Under the pieces are notes generated by a model. It ran no database searches. It was not told the origin of the DNA and saw nothing but the letters and a program-made list of their open reading frames with translations. Of a stretch of DNA of 64,000 bases, positions 1 to 11,284 are shown in pieces (the stretch's first letter is position 1; each line of letters starts with the position of its first letter). This DNA comes from Punica granatum. Its lineage: Eukaryota; Streptophyta; Magnoliopsida; Myrtales; Lythraceae. Both the position numbers and the translations under genes were made by a program. The stretch is taken from the NCBI RefSeq assembly GCF_007655135.1, contig NC_045129.1, positions 372,001 to 436,000 of the forward strand, given 5' to 3'.

Positions 1-136
1 ATAAATTCAAATTGTTGGCAAAACTGCATAAGGAAATCACACTTGAGCAAACTGTACCCCGAAAAAGGATATTGATCTTTTAGTACCACTCTAAAATACA
101 TTCAGGATCAGTATATCTCAAGTCTCATCCACAAAC

Positions 137-2090
137 CTGATAGGAGTGAACAAGGAGAAAGAGCCATTGTCAGGAACTTCTCCTGAGAGTCGATTGTTTG
201 ACAGATCCCTGATTGGATTAAGTTATGCAAAGTTATTCACAATCAATGAGAATGAATCAAAATGTAAACATATTTTGGTACTTACAGCACTTGTAGAGAT
301 GAGATATTAGTCAATGACATGGGAATTGGACCAGTCAAGCTGTTATTGTTAAGCCGCCTGTCCTTGCAAAGAAATTACACCAACATGCTTAAATACAATG
401 TTTGTGTCGGAACTCCAACTAAATTGAGCTAGTTCCTCGCCATTAATTTATGCACAAAAATGCGATTTCAGGTATAAATCAGAAGGTGACCAAAAACTCA
501 CAGAAATCGCAGCTTTGACAGCTTCCCAAGTGTATCTGGAATGGGACCAGTAAAGTTGTTCAAGTAAAGATCCAAGCTCACCAAACTGGTTAGATTTCCG
601 AGATCAATAGGAATAGGTCCACTTAAATTGTTGCTGTAGAGCTCCCTGCCAGGAAGGAACCCCAAGAGTAATTATTGCAAGTATCATAATCATAAGTATT
701 ATAAGCATTGCAGACGGTAAACACCTGCAGTCAACAGGTTGATGGATACATATATCTAAAGAAATCAACCGACATATCACATAAGAGATCATAAAGAACA
801 TCGAGCGAGCGGTACAACAAGCACTGCAAGACTTCAAACATAATATCACTTACAAGTATTGTAAATTCTTTAGTAAGCCAAGCTGTGGGACCAGTTGACC
901 AGACAAAGCTGCATTTCCGAGGTCCCTTCGATAGTAAAAGAAGATAAATCTCATCAAAAGGATCTTCCACAAACAAGTGAAAAGATGAAACCATAGAAGC
1001 AGAACATTTTAGGGAGCTTACACTCTTATGACACTATTATCATTGTTGCACGTCACGTGAAACCACGTACAAGGGTTGACAAGGGTAGGATCCCAACTTT
1101 GCAGGACATTATTGGGATCTTGTAAGTTAGTTCTCAGGCTATGCAAAGCATCACCTGTTTTAGTTTGCATAGAAACAAATGTCAGATACCCAGACATGAA
1201 ATCCAACAAGCACACCTTAGTGAGATCAGATTTTAACATATCAAATGAATCGGTAGTTGATGGAAGGGAAGCATCAAACAGGTCCATTAATCCCTAAAAT
1301 GAACAGAGCAGGAGCTAAAACCAAACGATTAAGGGGGGGGGGGGGGGGGGGGGGGGGGGAATAGGAAAAAGGAAGAGGCTGACTAAAAGGACGCAACATA
1401 GCAAACTTGCGGGGGGGTGGGGGACCCTGGAATCTCTACTTATGTCGAACAAGTTGACTTATGGTGGAAGAGAAGAACCCTTGATTTCTGATTTTAACCA
1501 GCGGCCTGCCTGAAAAGTTGTCGATACCAACTGCTGAAAATAGTAATCTTATTTCTGTAAGGAAGGGTATTTCAACAAACACCGTTGCTTCTAATCTAAT
1601 GATTGTTCAGCACCGTCAAAGCTGCTACAACTTCTAGCCAGATATTTTGCTATGAAATAAATACTGCAGCACCCTGGCCTCTTCCAAAGACAAATCAGAA
1701 AACAGGTAGTCCCATGAACTTCTCAACATTCTTCAGTTTCAGTCACCCTAGCAGCAAAAAGACTCCCAGTAGCAGAAAGGGAGGGAAACAAAAACGGAGC
1801 TACAGAGGGAAAAGCCGCGAGGAAGAAAACATCACAAGCCTTAAAATATCAAGCAGAGGGAAAAGATAGACGAAGCAAACCAACAAATTAACTAGCATTT
1901 CACATTACTGCAAACAAGAAACTAAATGAGTTGCAGAGACGCAAAAGATGATCAGAAATTATTTCAATGTGGCCAGCGAAGCTAAAAGCAGCAGAAACCG
2001 ACCTTCCATGTTAGCTCGTAGGAGACATAATGAGCGGAGAATGAAGATCAGCAGGAGCCAAAAATCTCGAAGAACCTTCCTTCTCGCCAT
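137..2090 (-). CDS. SERK: SERK1/2-type LRR receptor kinase, 5' part (exons 1-6), partial
   Basis: Somatic embryogenesis receptor kinases are plasma-membrane LRR co-receptors for brassinosteroid, peptide and immune receptors. Six minus-strand exons read in frame: 2003-2090, 1022-1154 (133 bp), 854-925 (72), 502-645 (144), 286-357 (72), 137-208 (72), all with GT-AG introns; as far as I recall these sizes fit the SERK family. Exon 1 gives an N-terminal stretch with a hydrophobic core (FWLLLIFIL) and ends ANME; exon 2 carries the LRR N-cap ([17 protein letters not shown]); exons 3-6 are LRRs ending at [22 protein letters not shown] and KLSKLRF favour SERK1/2 over BAK1/SERK3. I chose the ATG at 2090 because a signal peptide follows at once; an in-frame upstream ATG at 2177 would bury it. 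The Ser-Pro-Pro hinge, membrane helix and kinase lie beyond the left edge, so integrity is untested. Intron 1 (1155-2002) holds a 27-G run. Confidence 0.93.
1333..1359 (+). repeat. 27-base poly-G run in SERK intron 1
   Basis: Uninterrupted G27 on the plus strand (C27 in the SERK transcript). Length in the assembly may be inexact because such runs are hard to sequence. Confidence 0.9.
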
Positions 2091-2440
2091 CGACAGACCT
2101 TGACCTTGCCGAACCAAAATTTCCCTCAGATCCAAAAGAGAAGGCCACATCCGAGAAAAGTTTCCATTCCTACCCACCCCACTTCACATTGAGCTGAAAA
2201 CCGACCCAACAGATCAAAATGCTCGATCTCAGAAACGTTGAGCTGCTACATCAAAAGGGCACTGCCAACACACAACCCAAAAGGCAAGACCGAATTTTTA
2301 CTCGAAAAACTTCGAGAAAAATAAAATTATACAAAAAAAAAAAAAACAGTGTCTTTCACTTTCCCCTTTGCCTTTCCCTTTCGAATAAACTTTTCTTTCT
2401 TTTTATCATTGATTATTATTATTATTATATATTATTTGCT

Positions 2441-2660
2441 TCTCTCTCTCTCTCTCTCTATCTCTATCTCCACGAGACTTTAACCCCCAGGGTTGAGTGA
2501 GGGGGGAGGGCTCAAGAGGAGAGGAGAGGAGAGAGGGATGGGAGCGAGAGGAGCGAGTGAAGTGTGTTTATCTTTTTTTTTTTTTAAGTTGCTCTTTTTG
2601 AGTGCGTCGCGTGCTTTCAGAGACACGGAGAGAGAGAGAGAGAGAGTGAGAGTGTGTGTG
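2441..2660. repeat. CT/GA microsatellite-rich leader or promoter of SERK
   Basis: (CT)n at 2441-2459 and (GA)n at about 2629-2646, with polypurine and polypyrimidine stretches between them, 350-570 bp upstream of the SERK ATG. Such tracts are common in plant 5' UTRs and core promoters; the transcription start is not visible. I saw no gene between here and 4743, only AT-rich spacer with a MITE-like and a SINE-like repeat. Confidence 0.5.
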
Positions 2661-3289
2661 CTGCCCCGGACGGTGCTGACCGCTGCCCGAACGCAGTCAA
2701 AACGCCCCTTCGCTGTATATCGTGGAAAGTGACGTGACTGTGGGGCAACCCCGTTTTGGTCAAGCTGTAGGGGCCCACTTAGTGCCACGTCGGATTCAGT
2801 CCGAGTTATCTATTCAATTCGTCAAAACTCCCCTTTTCTATTTTCGTATTATTAATTGGTTTTTTTTATCTCTTTAAATATTGTTCGCTTTTGTTGTTGT
2901 TGGCCTTCTTTTCCATGTGCTTTTTTTTTTTGGGGGTGAATTAGGGACCTTCTTTTCCATGTGTTAGTATGCATGTACATGTGTACGTACGTATCGTGTA
3001 ACTGTATGTGGTGTATTGCTTGTGGCGTTGTTACCTCTTTGTTTTCTGATTCTATACGAAAAATGGATACTTATCATCATATTCTTATGGCTCTAATATA
3101 TTAATGTTGCTACTATTTTTACTTTTAGATCATCAAAGATTGTTTTATCTTATTCTAACTTGATTCCAAAAATCAAACTTGGCGCTTGGTATGAGGTAAT
3201 CCATGTGGATTTATCAAGAATCTGATTTTAAATTTTTTGGGCCCACTAAATTATCAAATTTGGATTAAGCTGATGCTGCTTTTGATTTG

Positions 3290-3460
3290 TTAGTGTGATT
3301 TTAAAATCATGATTTTGATTTTGATTTTGATTGTAGAAAAAGACAAATGAGATGGTATTATAAATTTAACTTGGGAAACGTGTGTTTTTGTTGTTTAGTG
3401 GGTAAAGTTAAAATCAAAATCACAATTCTAAAATCACTTTTAAATTTCAAACAGGTCCTG
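3290..3460. repeat. MITE-like repeat, family M1 copy 1
   Basis: Starts with tandem GATTTT units and ends with their inverted counterpart (TTAAAATCAAAATCAC). The core (a GAAACGTGTGTTTTTGTTG-like stretch) recurs almost unchanged near 47500 and in diverged form near 39100 and 40240. No coding capacity. Limits are approximate. Confidence 0.5.
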
Positions 3461-3499
3461 AATATCTAAGTTAATCCCACTTTTCCTCGTAATATGCTT

Positions 3500-3640
3500 T
3501 CCCACCATGGGATGACTATCTACAATACGAGCAAGATTCTTAGGAATATCACATGGTAATCAAGAGATTTCAGATTCGATTTTCGTTGTGAGACTATTAA
3601 TGCCCCTACTACCAGTAAGCTCTAATGGGCAAATTGCCAA
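3500..3640 (+). repeat. SINE-like fragment
   Basis: Contains a tRNA B-box-like stretch (AGATTCGATTTTC) after an ATGGTAATCAAGAG segment, followed by GTTGTGAGACTATTAATGCC. A reverse-oriented relative appears near 49040-49110. Limits uncertain. Confidence 0.35.
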
Positions 3641-4743
3641 ATTATGGATAAACTCTTGACTAATTAACAGATCATTTATAAAGGGGAGATATTGGATATC
3701 ATTAAAAATAAAAATAAAAAAGAATACATAACAAATATTTAGACAAGAGAATTTCTAAAGAAAAAAGATGAGAAATTCTTTGATAATTCTAAATCGTTAT
3801 ATGATATGAGAAAATATCAATAGAACAATAATAAGTTGACGACTTGTTTACTAGCACGTAACCAATGAGTTATATAAAAAAGCATATAGCAAGAGAATTT
3901 TATTTGTTATCTCCTATTACATTACAGTGGAGAATGATCATTTAAAATTTCTCCCTATTTGTAAACAAATGTTATTAGAAAGGGATAAGCAAAACAAAAA
4001 AATCCCAAACAACAAAAGACTTTTCTTTTTAGAGGAGGAATGGAATGCGATGCAATGATTTAGTTTGGAATAATATAAAAAAAAAAAGAGTTTTTGGAAA
4101 GTCGGTAAATCCCTCTTCATGATCTCTTTATTATTTCTGCGCATGCCATGTTGTTTAAAGGAGAGATATGTGTAATTATTAGAAAAGCCTCTTTTGACGA
4201 GCTAGTAAGACTTCAAAATGGTCTCTCCACCTTTCCGATTTCAATTAGCAAGCATGCATGTCTTATGATGCTAATGAAAATTAAAGTACGACGTTTGGGA
4301 AAAAAAAAAGAGTTTGATTTCATTTTGATCGATGATCTTCTTGGATAACTTTTTAGATGATTTTGTTATAGACGTTATTTCTCAAATACATTTACTCCTC
4401 GTACTTCTCTTATTTATCTTTTCCTATCCCTCGAGCAATCAAGGATAAATTCTTCACTAATATTTAATCCTAGCTATATACATATATAGGTCAATGTAAA
4501 ATATATATATATATATATATATATAAAGGTAGGGTTGCTCTTTGTTGGAGAAAATGATTGGGCGGGTTTCTTTGGAAGCGAGACTAAGGCTAGGCTGAAA
4601 GGGTTTTCCCACTAATTAGAAAGTCTTCATATTCCCTTTTGCCTCTCTGTTTGTTTTGTTGGTTCATATTCGTAAAACGCTTACACTGTACTATACATAT
4701 ATACATATATGAGCTAGATTAATCACATATACATTATACATAA

Positions 4744-5308
4744 CGACACATATTATCATACACGGAAAAACTAAAGAGAAATCTACAGGTTTATAAGTGA
4801 TTAGATACCATAACCTATTAACTCGAACTTTTGGATTGAAAATGGGCATAATTGCTTATAGGCCCAGTGAAATTTTACATGTATTAAAGCGGGTTACGCT
4901 TTCACGCACACGTGTGGACTCACACTATGCCAAGTCTAGTTCCGAGGCGGCCAAATTGCGCCTCATCTTAGTCCGGTCCAAGTGTGGGCTCATTATCAAT
5001 TATCTCCTCTCCTCTCGTCCGACGTGAAAAAATAATTTCACCTCGTAGTTAAGTCCCGAGCACGGAAGTCCAATCCCGACTCATAGTCAGTTCTTGAGGG
5101 CGGGTGTTCAAGTCCACGTGGCATGTGTAGGTGAAGCATTAAAGTCACTCGTTGCCACATGAGAACGGGTGTTGAGACATATTATTCCACACGGAAAAAC
5201 TAAAGAGAAATTCACAGATTTATAAGTGATTAGGTACCACAACCCATTAGATCGAGTTTTTTGATTGGAAATAGATCCAATTACTTATGGGCTCAGTGAA
5301 ATTTTACA
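4744..5308. mobile_element. TRIM-like mini LTR retrotransposon A
   Basis: Two direct terminal repeats of 136 bp (4744-4879 and 5173-5308) flank a 293-bp non-coding interior. Both contain the CACGGAAAAACTAAAGAGAA block and end TGAAATTTTACA. The right copy begins TGAGACATATT. This architecture (short LTRs, short interior, no gag or pol) matches terminal-repeat retrotransposons in miniature. The primer binding site position after the left repeat is diverged compared with copy B. No clear target duplication seen. Confidence 0.75.
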
Positions 5309-5984
5309 CTACTTTCTCCAATTAATTTATTGGTTCACACATGAAAATACATATGCAAACTCGCAGAGCTAGGTACCCTGGCCCATTCCAATTTTGCCTT
5401 ATTGTAATTATAAATAATATATAATCTATAATACATACATAATGTGAAAGAGAGTTTCTCCATTAATTGTGCGTTAAATTCATCAATATAAATGATTAAT
5501 TCTCTTTTCTATAAAATAATTCAATTCCAATATAAATCATTTTTCTAGATAATAATTCATTTTCTGTAAATAAGTAATTAAATGTGTATTAATATATATG
5601 AGTTAATCAATTCTAATTTTATTATCTTATAAAATGATTTATATAAAAAAAATTAAAAATTTCCACCATGAATAAACATAAATTTTTGTAAAAGAAGTTT
5701 ACCTTCTAAAATATTTGGATTAATTGCATCGTAGGTATAAAAAGTTTACAAAGTGTAATACTTTGATACAAAATGAATTTTTGATTAAAATTTTGTACAA
5801 AATGTCCAAATTTGTAACAATTATGTGCATTTCGTCATCTGCCTTGTCAGGACTTGCTGATGTGAATTTTTGATGTGTCAAAATTCTAATTAAACTAATA
5901 TTAAATATTAATAAATAAAAATTAAATCTAATAAAATCAGAAACACCTCTCTCTTTCTCCCTCTTCCTCTCTAACCCTTTTTGA

Positions 5985-6282
5985 TTGAAAACAGGGAGGG
6001 ACTTGAGGACGGAGGAGTTGAGATCGCAGGAGGCGGAGCGGACGGGCTCGACATAGAAGACGAGGTGGGTGCGGAGGTTGTGGTAGTTGCAGCGAAGGAA
6101 CCGGTGGTGGTAGCGGGAGCGAAGGAGATACTAGCGATCTTAGAAGTGGAGGAAGGCCATGAGGACCACGACGAAGAAGAGGATGACGGTGGCGCCGAGC
6201 ATGATCTGTCTACTGACGACGTAGCAAACATCCCCCCCCCCCGGGCGAGGGAGATCGTTGTCGGGGTCTCGAAATCGCTCAT
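5985..6282 (-). pseudogene. ATL-type RING-H2 ubiquitin ligase fragment inside Mutator-like element I
   Basis: The minus strand opens MSDFETPTTISLARGG, then after a G-run (a likely frameshift site) continues in another frame with a hydrophobic helix (QIMLGATVILFFVVVLMAFL), YLLRSRYHHRF, a THLVFYVEP segment and LNSSVLKSLPVF. That order (short N-terminus, membrane helix, basic stretch, GLD-like SLPVF motif) is typical of Arabidopsis-Toxicos-en-Levadura E3 ligases. The RING-H2 zinc-binding domain that should follow is absent. There are two in-frame stops just after the helix (HF*DR*YLL), where family members usually have Tyr and Trp. It is non-coding for an E3 ligase and was probably copied from a gene elsewhere in the genome. 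Confidence 0.8.
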
Positions 6283-6439
6283 TTCTTCTTCTACTTCCTC
6301 TTCTGCTACTTAATGAAAGTATTGACGCAAAAAAAAAAAAAAAAGAGGCAGCAAAAATGTATTAAATTTGATAAATATAAATTAGATAAAAAAAGAAAAA
6401 CCTTAACATTTTTATTAAATAACTATATATTATATATAC

Positions 6440-6790
6440 GGGGAATTTGGGGACAACAAACAAACCCTAGACGGTCACAGTAGTCCTACCCTCTGCCATC
6501 CCAATTTCAAAATTTTCAATTGCAAAATCCTCAAATTCTATTCTATTGAGGTTTTAATTTGTTTTCTTTTAATTTTCAGGAGCGCGAGAGCAGATCCAGC
6601 TCTGACAATATGAACGACACCGCCTCCAATGACAATCAGGACGCGGCCGACAAACCCCACAAGGACTGGCGGTAACGCTAACACACTCCCCAGCAAATCC
6701 GGTAGCTTGAGGCGTATGAACTTCATGCTCATCAATCTCCCTTCATCTTCATCCTCTCTCTCCTCCACCACTTCATTTTCCTTATTTGTT
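6440..6790 (+). other. Second gene-like segment captured in Mutator-like element I
   Basis: GC-richer than the surrounding element. It contains a branch-like and acceptor-like stretch (TTTTAATTTTCAG) followed by an exon-like run with ATG at 6610 reading MNDTASNDNQDAADKPHKDW, then a possible donor (GGCG|GTAACG). I do not recognise the parent protein. It may be a captured 5' UTR intron and first exon. Orientation is inferred only from the splice-like signals. Confidence 0.4.
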
Positions 6791-7667
6791 TTTTTTGTCG
6801 ATAAAAAAAAAATTAGTGGGATAGATCAGAGGAGAGGTGAAAATTCTTTTAATTTTATTTTAATCTTATTTTATTATTTATTATAATTAAAATTTTAAAA
6901 ACAATTTTTTATTTTAAATTTTGAGCCATGTCAGATGTGCGCATGATACGTTAGAATGCACATCAACAAGTCGTGACGGCATTAGACGACATATGACGAA
7001 GTGCACATGATTCGAACATTTTGTACCAAATCCTAACAAAAAATTCATTTTGTTTAAAGTGTTATATTTTGTAAACCTTTTGTACTCATGGTGTAATTAA
7101 TCCAAAATATTTTCGAAAGATGTTGCATTTGGGCTTTCTGCTCTTATTTATATTGTAGCAACTACATAATAATTTTCATTATAACTTTTATGATATATAT
7201 ATATATATATATTTGCAGATGTAATTTTTCCATCTGTAATGTAATTGTAAAGAAATTTATATGTATTATAATTTGTTTTATTTTGTCTTTGTCATTATAT
7301 AAAAAATATTTACATATATGATGTTATTTGATTATGAATAGTAATTTTTATTATTATATTCGGTAGGTTTATCTCAGTTTGTAGAAATTACATATCTATA
7401 AAATAGCTCAACTTTTACAATTTTACCAAAAGATTTTCTTATAATTCTTATTTCAAACATTCATTTTTCTTATTTCATATCCTTCAAATAGTTATGTATT
7501 ATTTTAAATTATATTACCATTTTCTAATTCTAATTGGCAATGCAAATCATATATGTGTTTAATTAATGATTTTTAATAAAATTATGTCTTATATAAAAGT
7601 AAAGAATACGATTTCTCAATATCAGTGTTTCTAGCTAATTAATAAATGTATTTTTTTTGTCTGCGCC

Positions 7668-7800
7668 ACTTGGTATCCGAAAGCTCAATAGATCCTAACT
7701 AGGATTGAGCCATGTCAGCTCACTAAAGAATGAAGTTCTTCGATTGTGGATTTACTTCATTAACAAGATGCAAACCAATACCTTATTTAAGGAAAATAAC
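7668..7800 (-). repeat. SINE-like repeat
   Basis: On the minus strand it reads AAATAAGGTATTGGTTTGCATC, resembling the tRNA B box context, and ends in a CTAGTTAGGATC-like body. It resembles the repeats near 9170, 11285, 30470 and 46355. Limits approximate. Confidence 0.35.
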
Positions 7801-7992
7801 ATATGTGGATTAAGGAGAACTTTGTGATTTAATAAAATATTTAAAATTATTTTCTCAAGATATAAGTGGTTATTACATATTTATTATTAATATATTTCTC
7901 CCTTTATAATAATATAAATATAAATAAATTGACATATTACAAAATTTACAACTGAAGGTTCAAGCACACCATATAAATAAGTAATTTTCAGT

Positions 7993-8570
7993 TGAGAAAG
8001 ATTGTCCCGCATAGAAAAATTAAAGAGAAATCAACGGGTTTATAAGAGGTTGGGTATCACAATCTACTGGCTCGAGTTTTTGAATTGGAGATGAGTCAAT
8101 AACTTATAAACCCAATAGAATTTTATGATATCAGAGCGAGTTAAGGTTTCGCATGCTCATGTGGAGACTCACACCATGCCAAGCCCGAGTGTGAAACTCG
8201 TGGCTAGTGAAGTCTGAGTCTGGAAGTGGAAGCTTCGGCTCATAGTTGGTTTAAACCCCCTTGTCCGAGTCTAGAAGAGGAAGCCCACTTGCAAGTAGTT
8301 AAAGCCCCAGTCCGAAAGGGAGGAGAGTCTGGCTCGAGGTAGGTTATTGAGGGCTAGTGCTTTTAAATATTCATGTGGTACATGCAGTAAGTAAAGGGTG
8401 AGAAAGACCACAAAATGTCACATGAGGGAGGTGATGGGAGAAATTTTCCTACACGGAAAAATTAAAAAGAAATTCACGGGTTTATAAGAAGTTGGGTGTC
8501 ACAATCTACTTATTCAAACTTTTGGATCAAAAATAGGCTCAATAACTTATAGATCCAGTAAAATTTTACA
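7993..8570 (+). mobile_element. TRIM-like mini LTR retrotransposon B
   Basis: Same family as element A. Terminal repeats are about 7993-8125 and 8435-8570, with a non-coding interior of about 310 bp. Directly after the left repeat lies TGATATCAGAGC (8126-8137), a one-base variant of the initiator-tRNA-Met primer binding site (TGGTATCAGAGC) used by many plant LTR elements. Directly before the right repeat is a purine tract GAGGGAGGTGA (8424-8434). These two priming sites in the expected places make the LTR interpretation strong and set the plus orientation. There is no coding capacity, so mobilisation would need enzymes in trans. Confidence 0.85.
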
Positions 8571-8639
8571 TTTTCTCTATTTTACCTCATTGCCACTTTA
8601 TATTCTAAATTTTGCCAAAATATTAGAATGTTTCTTGAT

Positions 8640-8683
8640 TTTTCCCGCGGAGTCCCGCAGCAAAGCGCGGGCTTCCGCACTAG
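8640..8683 (+). mobile_element. Helitron-like 3' terminus
   Basis: A short hairpin (CCCGC at 8654-8658 pairing with GCGGG at 8667-8671) lies nine bases before CTAG (8680-8683), followed by T. A hairpin followed by CTRR is the Helitron 3' end pattern. I could not locate a convincing 5' TC end. Confidence 0.45.
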
Positions 8684-9169
8684 TATATATTATTGATGAT
8701 TAATTCTGATTGATTGTACCAACAAAAAAATTGAAAAAAAAGGATTAATCCTGTGGTGGCGGTGGGAGTGGGAGAGGGGGCCGGTCGGGTTCGGGGTCGG
8801 GGACCCATCCATTTCTTCACAAAGTTGATGGCCTTTTTGAATTTGAATACTAAATTGAGAAAGTGCAGCGCAGTGCAGTGTGGATCACATTCACATGATA
8901 GCTAATTCTATTAATTAAGCCCCCTTTATGTTCGCTTTATTAACTGAAATAGATTTTTTTTTTTAAAAGAATAAACTTCTGATCTCTTTGCAATTGCATG
9001 CTAGTTGAAATACTGGTGTTGTGCATGCATACTGATGATGATGATCACCTCTCTCGATTTGCTGTCACCCATATATATACACATAGATTATATACATATA
9101 CCTGAGAAATGAAAAATATCTATCTCGTTGCGTTTCTTTTCTTTTCAAACCCTCAACCTAGTTTTTTTT

Positions 9170-9360
9170 TATTATGAATGATGATATCCGGAAGTCCAAT
9201 TGGATCACGATTAATTCAGTCGAGTCGGGTCAACTCACTAAGAGGTAAAACCCTTTCAATATGAATTTTCTGCATTTACAATGATTCAAACTCGAGACCT
9301 TATTTAAACAGAATAATCGCCGAATCGTTTGAACCAACCTATGTTGGTTACTCAACTTAG
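9170..9360 (-). repeat. SINE-like repeat
   Basis: The minus strand shows GGTTGGTTCAAACGATTCGG, AAATAAGGTCTCGAGTTTGAATC (a B-box-like element split over that run) and a distal GTGAGTTGACCCGACTCGAC segment. Same family as 7668 and 30470. Limits approximate. Confidence 0.45.
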
Positions 9361-9706
9361 TTTTTATTAGTTTAATTAGTTCCATCTTCCTATATATATA
9401 CATGTATATATACGTATATTTGATGTAAGAATCACTTAATTACCATGTGTGTATATATAATTGAGTAAATGTAATTTCAAATTAATCCATTATGTACTCA
9501 CGTATTGAGTTAATAAGAAGAATATCTCGAAAATCATCATCAAATTATTATGTCGACTACTCCTATGCTATACTATATACTATCCTATCCTGTGCTATAC
9601 TATACATCAAGTGAAGTATCCTCTTCTTTGATATATACAAATTATATTGTTATATAATATAAATACATGCATTCAGCAACATCATTCCCTCTAGTTTCTT
9701 ACAAGA

Positions 9707-10260
9707 CTAGCGTGCAACACCCGCACAAAGTACTAAAGTAGGGGATCGAAAAAAATTTACATTTATTTTTTAGTTTATCATAGTAGTTTGTATAATAACC
9801 AATATAAAGCATAATTTGTAACTCATGATAAAATAAATTATGTGTAAAAATTATAAACTCTTCATTAAAAGTAATGATGTAAAATCTTCAAAAAAAAATC
9901 ATAATTTTTACTATTTCATTAGGTTAAAAAAGATAATATTTTTCCCTGTTAATTTTAATTTAAAATTTTGATATCTGATTAGAAAATCATCGTTCCAGTG
10001 TAATAGGCCTTAAGTAGTCCGCTAATTTTAAGTGGATGAACTCCACTTGTAGTGGGGTTTTGAAATTCGTTAAAAATATCTCGTAGTCATAGTCAAATTA
10101 ATGTCCAAGTAAGAATTAATCTAGCTCACAAGCCGGCGTAACCTTGTGTTTCGCCAAAAATAAAGACATTTCTAACGTTACAATAAAAAAGAGCACTATT
10201 TAAATTGATGACAAATTGAAATGGACTTTTTATTAATATTGGTTGGTTTTGTAAGGGTCT
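9707..10260 (-). mobile_element. Helitron-like non-autonomous element, copy 1
   Basis: Read on the minus strand the end is GTGCGGGTGTTGCACGCTAG: a GTGC/GCAC hairpin directly before CTAG. From there the sequence matches the region starting about 29925 over roughly 500 bp, including TTTATCATAGTAGTT, AATTATGTGTAAAAATTATAAA and a CGTAACCTTGT block near the far end. No protein coding. The 5' boundary is not resolved. Confidence 0.5.
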
Positions 10261-10307
10261 ACTTCTTTAGTGTATATTTTTTATTTTTTCACATCATACA
10301 TAACTAA

Positions 10308-11240
10308 TTTGGACCCTTAAATTTCCTTTAATATAATATTGATCGTCCATTTTTATAAATTTTAAAACTTTTAAAACACCCCGAAAATGATCTAATCCCT
10401 TTATTATATAAAATGTGATTTTTGTCCACAATTATTTCCGTCAGCTTCAATCCTATCACAAATCCAGAGAGATTCGCGCTGCGGTAAGAACAATGGAGAC
10501 CGTAGACCTTGGCCATCTCATGGCCTTGACCCTACCCACCAGTTCTCTTCTCTACCGTCTTCAAGGTTCGGCAATCTCATCTTCCTCTATGCCCTCGCCG
10601 ACCTCAGTTGATATCTCTGCTTTGTTGCTACAAAAAAAAATTATTTTTACTTCGTTGTCTACAATGTTAAGTCAAAGGCCAATAAATGAACTGTGCATGT
10701 ATAGACCAAATAAGGCTAATCAACTGACTTAAAAGGCTGTTGCTTTCCATCTTGAGCTCACACAAACATTATTAAAAAGGTCAAATTGTGTCGCGAAGAA
10801 GCATCAGCTCATGTGTGGTGAGCTCGCACAAAAACCCACAGAATTACTAGCAAATAGACACATTAAAGCTCGAAACCAAATCCGCCGCCATGTTACAATT
10901 GAATACGTGCGTTGAATCAAGCAACCTTTTTAATCAGAATTCCCATCTCCAGTTACGACTCCAATCCCGAATCATAAAAACGTAGCCTTGAGTGTGAAAT
11001 AGATGATTTTGAGAACAAATTACGCGGCCGGTTCGACGAGTAGTTTGTGGTAGATGACGTGGAACTTTCTCATCAATCAGTCCATACGTGAGGGCTAATT
11101 TATAATATTATTGAAAATTTGTGAGATGAAAATAGGAAAGTGAAAAATTAAATTAAAAAAATATTACGTAAAATGGATGATCCATATTAAATGAGAGGGA
11201 TCCAAGGGCTCATATTAATTTTATATGGCATGAAAAAAAA
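10308..11240. mobile_element. Candidate TIR element with gene-like interior
   Basis: The left 60 bp (TAATTTGGACCCTTAAATTTC and on through CGTCCATTTTTA) resembles the reverse complement of the right end (TAATATGAGCCCTTGGATCC through CATCCATTTTA). The interior is GC-richer and has an ORF start at 10492 (METVDLGHLMALTLPTSSLL) that I do not recognise. I found no clean target duplication, so this may be an old Mutator-like or other TIR element. Confidence 0.35.
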
Positions 11241-11284
11241 TCAAATTTATGCATTATAGAATATGAGTTTATAAGGTGGTTATG

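Larger units (their letters stand above)
5717..7103. mobile_element. Mutator-like element I (Pack-MULE type), 1387 bp
   Basis: Long terminal inverted repeats of about 165 bp: the left begins GGATTAATTGCATCGTAGG at 5717 and the reverse complement of the right end begins GGATTAATTACACCATGAG at 7103; they align through the GTGCATTTCGTCAT region. A perfect 9-bp target duplication AAAATATTT flanks it (5708-5716 and 7104-7112), diagnostic of the Mutator superfamily. No transposase is present. The interior holds an ATL RING-H2 gene fragment in reverse orientation and a second gene-like stretch, which is the Pack-MULE pattern. The intact target duplication suggests a fairly recent insertion, although the captured ATL sequence is decayed. 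Confidence 0.9.

Noticed and set aside
1018..1287. 89-codon ORF starting upstream of SERK exon 2
   Set aside because: Its first 44 codons are read-through of intron 1; the real exon starts at 1154 after an AG acceptor.
1959..2177. Upstream in-frame ATG for SERK at 2177
   Set aside because: It would add 29 residues before a good signal peptide; the ATG at 2090 fits the family.
5981..6313. 110-codon plus-strand ORF rich in Glu, Asp and Val
   Set aside because: It is the antisense shadow of the captured ATL fragment, whose minus-strand protein signature is clear.
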